NCBI GenBank assembly: GCA_910579425.1
Contig: CAJTVL010000031.1
Span: forward strand, 1 to 45,935
Direction: 5' to 3'
DNA from: an uncultured Lachnospiraceae bacterium
GTDB lineage: Bacteria > Bacillota > Clostridia > Lachnospirales > Lachnospiraceae
DNA: 45,935 bases
Shown here: positions 42,576 to 45,935 of the stretch, piece by piece
How positions within the stretch are numbered: the stretch's first letter is position 1
Layout: every line of letters starts with the position of its first letter
Notes under the pieces: generated by a model
Seen by the model: the letters and a program-made list of their open reading frames with translations, nothing else
The model's database searches: none
Told to the model about the DNA's origin: nothing
Translations under genes and position numbers: made by a program

Positions 42576-42624
42576 AATTATTTTTCACCTTTCCAACAAA
42601 TACATTCTCTCTGCCTTTGTTGGC

Positions 42625-44007
42625 TTATGTGATAAAAATATCTTCCAGACGTGCAATCTGCCTGCCAATCGTTACAACCAATGCCATATCGCCGGGTAAA
42701 AGCACATCGTCTCCCCGGGGGATAATGGTCCTGGTATCCCTCATAATACAGCCCAGCAGAATATTTCTCTTAAGCTTCAAGTCCTTCAGCGGAATATTCA
42801 GGTTTCTGTCCTTTTCGTCTATTTTAAACTCGATAAATTCGATCTTTCCATCCATCAGCCGGTACAGGGACTCCACCGCATCATTGTCCTCCGCATTTAA
42901 AAGAGAGCGGCTGTAGCCAAGAATCCGGTCTGCGGCAACATCCTCCCTGGATACCGTACAGATTCTGCTCTCAGGCGGCAGCACCTTAAGCCTTGACTTG
43001 GCGTTGATTCGTGAAACTACCTTATTAATTCCCTGTGATTCCGCATACATGGCTGCCACAAGATTATACTCGTCATCTTCTGTCATGGCAATAAAGGCAT
43101 CCGTATGGGAAATATCAGTCCCCGACATTGCATCAAAATAATTCAGAGTATCGTCACACAGAACCGCCGCCTTAGGCATAGCCGCGGACACCTCGTCGGC
43201 GATTCTCTGGTTTCTCTCCACAATAGTTACTTTCGCCCCCTGCTTTAACAATACGCCGGCCAGGTAACAGGAAATACGTCCGGCCCCGGAAATCATTACG
43301 GACTGCATGGGTTTGATGGGAAGCTTTAACTTTTTAAAGGACTTGCGGAATTCCTCCGGCGCCCCCGTCATATACAAAATATCTCCGGAGCGGATTACGG
43401 TTTCCCCGTTAGGTACATAGACATCTCCGTTTCTGACCACGGCACAGATCAGCAGATTAATGCCCATATTCTGGTTGATCTGGATCAGTGACTTTTCATT
43501 CAGAGGAGAATTCGCCCCTACCGTCATTTCCACCAGCTCCGCCCTGCCTCTTGCAAACACCTCCACCCTGGTGGCAAGGGGAAAGCGCAGCAGCCGGAAA
43601 ATCTCCATGGCCGTGGCAAGCTCCGGATTGATGGTCATGGAAAGCCCCAGCTTGTCTCTGTAAAACCGGTTCTGGCCGGCATAGTCCACATCCCTTACCC
43701 GGGCAATGGCATGCTTGGCCCCCATCATATGGGCCGTCAGACAGCTTAAAATATTCAACTCATCCGACTCTGTCACCGCAATAAAAATATCCGCCTTGTC
43801 CGCGCCCAGCTCCTTCAGGGTCGTATAGGACGCCCCGTTTCCCTGATAACTGATCACATCCACCGTATTGCCTATACTGTTTACCACACTCTCTTCTCTG
43901 TCGATAATGGTAAGCTCATAGCCATCCCGGGACAACTGTACCGCAAGGGCTTTGCCGATTTCCCCGCCCCCTACAATAAAAATCTCCATATCCTTATGGT
44001 ATTTCAA
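42625..44007 (-). CDS. trkA: Trk potassium transport regulator TrkA
   Basis: This ~460-residue protein has two RCK units, each with an NAD-binding Rossmann part and a TrkA-C part. The first begins IFIVGGGEIGKALAVQLSRDGYEL, the second SVMISGAGRISCYLAGVLLKQG. It gates TrkH on the inner face of the membrane. The start is uncertain: TTG at 44007 has a GGGAAGG site nine bases away, ATG at 43989 fits the family but has AAGG only two bases away, and ATG at 44058 has no site. Confidence 0.92.
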   Translation of the reverse strand: MKYHKDMEIFIVGGGEIGKALAVQLSRDGYELTIIDREESVVNSIGNTVDVISYQGNGASYTTLKELGADKADIFIAVTESDELNILSCLTAHMMGAKHAIARVRDVDYAGQNRFYRDKLGLSMTINPELATAMEIFRLLRFPLATRVEVFARGRAELVEMTVGANSPLNEKSLIQINQNMGINLLICAVVRNGDVYVPNGETVIRSGDILYMTGAPEEFRKSFKKLKLPIKPMQSVMISGAGRISCYLAGVLLKQGAKVTIVERNQRIADEVSAAMPKAAVLCDDTLNYFDAMSGTDISHTDAFIAMTEDDEYNLVAAMYAESQGINKVVSRINAKSRLKVLPPESRICTVSREDVAADRILGYSRSLLNAEDNDAVESLYRLMDGKIEFIEFKIDEKDRNLNIPLKDLKLKRNILLGCIMRDTRTIIPRGDDVLLPGDMALVVTIGRQIARLEDIFIT

Positions 44008-44106
44008 CTTTAGATACCTTCCCTTCAGTACGATATTCAAAAACCGTTCAAATATCATTATATATCATGTCTGCAGGAAATCAAGCATCGGAGCCAAAAG
44101 TAAAAA

Positions 44107-45855
44107 TTATCTTATTTTAATATGAACCTCACGAAGCTGCTGCTCCGTCACCTCACCCGGCGCGCCGCACATAAAGTCCTGGGCCGTACCGCTCATGGGA
44201 AAGGCAATAATCTCCCTGATGTTTTCCTCCCCCCGCAGCAGCATAATCATCCGGTCCACGCCCGGCGCCATGCCTGCATGAGGCGGCGCGCCAAACTGGA
44301 ATGCATTGTACAAAGCGCCGAATTTTTGTTTCAGCACTTCCTCATCATAGCCCGCAATCTCAAACGCCTTCACCATGACATCCAGATTATGGTTCCGCAC
44401 TGCCCCGGAGGACAGCTCCACGCCGTTGCACACAATGTCGTACTGGTAAGCCAAAATCTCCAATGGCTCCCTGCTGTTTAAGGCCTCCAGTCCCCCCTGG
44501 GGCATGGAGAAGGGATTGTGGGTAAAACCGATCTCTTTCGTCTCAGGATCTTTTTCAAACATGGGAAAATCATTTACAAAGCAGAAGCGGAACGCGTTTT
44601 TTTCACAGATTCCCAGACGCTGTCCCAGCTCGTTTCGAATCTGGCCTGCAAGACTGGCCGCCCTCTCCTTTTTATCGGCGATGAAAAAAATGGTGTCCTC
44701 TTTTTCAAGGCCGGCCAGCTCTCTGAGCTCTGCCTTCAATTCATCAGGAATAAACTTGTCAATCGGCCCCTTATAGGATAAATCCTCCTGTACCTCCAGG
44801 TACCCCAAGCCGCTCATGCCTATGTCCATGGCAAATTTCAGCAGCTTTTCATGGAACCCCTTAGACTGCTGCCCGTGAATCCGGATTGCCCTGACCGTTC
44901 TGTTTTGGAACGGCTTAAAGCTGCAGCGGCTGAAAAATTCGGACAGATCAATGATCCGCAGGGGATTGCGCAGATCAGGCTTATCCGTGCCGAACTCCAG
45001 CATAGCCTGTTCATAGCCAATCACCGGGTAGGGAGCCTTCGTCACCTCAAAGCCTTCCGGCGCAAACCTCTCAAAGGTGGCTGTCAGCACCTCCTCTCCC
45101 ACCCGGAACACATCCTCCTGGGTGGCAAAGCTCATCTCAAAATCAAGCTGATAAAATTCCCCCGGCGAGCGGTCCGCCCTGGCGTCCTCATCCCTGAAAC
45201 AAGGGGCAATCTGAAAATATTTATCCACCCCCGATACCATAAGAAGCTGCTTATACTGCTGAGGCGCCTGAGGGAGGGCATAAAATTTCCCTTTATAGTG
45301 CCTGGACGGCACAATATAATCCCTTGCTCCTTCCGGGGAGGATGCGCACAAAATCGGAGTCTGCACCTCCATAAATCCCATTTCCGTCATTTTCTGCCGC
45401 AGGAAAGCAATTACCTTTGACCGGAAAATCATGTTGTCCATTACCTTACGGTTTCTCAAATCAAGGAAACGGTATTTTAACCGGAGATCCTCCCTGATCT
45501 CCCTTGAAGATGCAATTTCAAAGGGAAGCTGCTGATAAACCTTACCCAGGATTTCAACCTGATGGGCTTCTAATTCAATCGTCCCCGTGGGTATTTTGGG
45601 GTTGTAGGTTTCCTCGTCTCTCTTTTCAATGCCGCCCGTGATACTGACACAATCTTCCCTGCTGATTCCTTTTAATAAGGAAGTATCTCTCATAACAATC
45701 TGGAGTACCCCATACATATCCCTCAAATCAAGGAAGGATACCCCTCCATGGTCACGGATATTTTCCACCCAACCCGCCACCTTCAATTCCTTTCCGATCT
45801 CATGCTCGGAAATCTGATCCAAAGTACATTCGCGATACGCTGATGATAATTTCAT
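44107..45855 (-). CDS. aspS: Aspartyl-tRNA synthetase
   Basis: This 582-residue class II synthetase charges tRNA-Asp. It has an N-terminal OB anticodon domain (AGWVENIRDHGGVSFLDLRD), the catalytic motif 2 (FRDEDARADRSPGEFYQLD) and motif 3 (GMAPGVDRMIMLL). A bacterial GAD insert lies around residues 290-420. Length matches the bacterial ~590 form. The ATG at 45855 follows CAGGAGGGAGAA; the frame is open to 45882. It follows a 51-bp gap after trkA on the same strand. Confidence 0.97.
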   Translation of the reverse strand: MKLSSAYRECTLDQISEHEIGKELKVAGWVENIRDHGGVSFLDLRDMYGVLQIVMRDTSLLKGISREDCVSITGGIEKRDEETYNPKIPTGTIELEAHQVEILGKVYQQLPFEIASSREIREDLRLKYRFLDLRNRKVMDNMIFRSKVIAFLRQKMTEMGFMEVQTPILCASSPEGARDYIVPSRHYKGKFYALPQAPQQYKQLLMVSGVDKYFQIAPCFRDEDARADRSPGEFYQLDFEMSFATQEDVFRVGEEVLTATFERFAPEGFEVTKAPYPVIGYEQAMLEFGTDKPDLRNPLRIIDLSEFFSRCSFKPFQNRTVRAIRIHGQQSKGFHEKLLKFAMDIGMSGLGYLEVQEDLSYKGPIDKFIPDELKAELRELAGLEKEDTIFFIADKKERAASLAGQIRNELGQRLGICEKNAFRFCFVNDFPMFEKDPETKEIGFTHNPFSMPQGGLEALNSREPLEILAYQYDIVCNGVELSSGAVRNHNLDVMVKAFEIAGYDEEVLKQKFGALYNAFQFGAPPHAGMAPGVDRMIMLLRGEENIREIIAFPMSGTAQDFMCGAPGEVTEQQLREVHIKIR

Positions 45856-45886
45856 AATTCTCCTCCCTGGCTCCTGCCGCATAATC

Positions 45887-45926
45887 GGGTAGGAGGCTAC
45901 CCATTAATTGAGTAGCCGACCTCCCA
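45887..45926. repeat. Alternative hairpins at the window edge
   Basis: GGGTAG-GAGG-CTACCC (45887-45902) is a tight hairpin. Its GGCTAC (45895-45900) can instead pair with GTAGCC (45912-45917), and the outer GGG with CCC. The two folds exclude each other. It may be a leader of aspS or the end of an IS200/IS605-like element, cut by the window. Confidence 0.4.
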
Positions 45927-45935
45927 CACCACTGT

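Overview
The window looks like a chromosomal segment of a gut-type Clostridia (most likely Lachnospiraceae, Clostridium cluster XIVa). The indicators are strong AGGAGG-type ribosome binding sites, a T-box leader and an FMN riboswitch, a YesM/YesN two-component pair beside a CUT1 sugar ABC transporter, a phosphotransbutyrylase/butyrate kinase pair, and low-GC Gram-positive -35/-10 promoters. The assignment rests on gene content and style, not on a database search. Most of the window is core genome. I see no complete mobile element, prophage, CRISPR array or rRNA.

Layout. 1-53 is the 5' part of a tRNA-Ser(UGA), minus strand. 146-6865 (minus) holds a small alarmone synthetase and then a translation-quality cluster read right to left: YcxB-like protein, TsaE, a TsaB-RimI fusion, a small zinc-ribbon protein, RNase Z, a DUF6715-like protein, TsaD and IspD. 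Three t6A tRNA-modification genes therefore sit with a tRNA 3'-end nuclease. 6926-10546 (minus) is a MacAB-like ABC exporter (ATPase, HlyD adaptor, FtsX permease) whose promoter is covered by a 20-bp perfect palindrome. 10793-12080 is a riboflavin transporter (RibU) under an FMN riboswitch with a terminator. 12119-14491 is Tex. 14693-16629 (plus) carries three little-known genes: a small membrane protein, an HExxH protein with two CxxC pairs, and a DUF975 membrane protein. 16626-20409 (minus) is prfB, with its programmed +1 frameshift, and secA. 20682-21113 holds a small ORF and the relic of a response-regulator receiver domain. 21174-22995 is a TrpB2-like enzyme behind a T-box with a probable UGG (Trp) specifier.

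23021-30929 (plus) is a carbohydrate-type uptake locus: YesM sensor kinase, YesN/AraC regulator, lipoprotein binding protein, two permeases and an amidohydrolase, with no glycosidase. 31034-31558 is a GNAT acetyltransferase converging on a CotH-kinase-family membrane protein (31551-33590) that follows a LacI-type regulator. 34735-37091 holds MATE and metallo-beta-lactamase-fold genes in one unit. 37295-38323 is DUF2804. 38458-40555 is ptb-buk, the terminal butyrate-forming steps. 40564-44007 (minus) holds a PsiE-like protein and the TrkH/TrkA potassium uptake pair. 44107-45855 is aspS.

Most notable: the HExxH/CxxC protein and its membrane neighbours; the TsaB-RimI fusion inside a t6A/tRNA-processing cluster; the 20-bp palindromic operator on the exporter promoter; the sugar-type transporter locus paired with an amidohydrolase; a terminator loop that contains the stop codons of both convergent genes; and a triplicated 16-bp repeat that triplicates the ptb stop codon. 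I found no system I could call clearly new from sequence alone.
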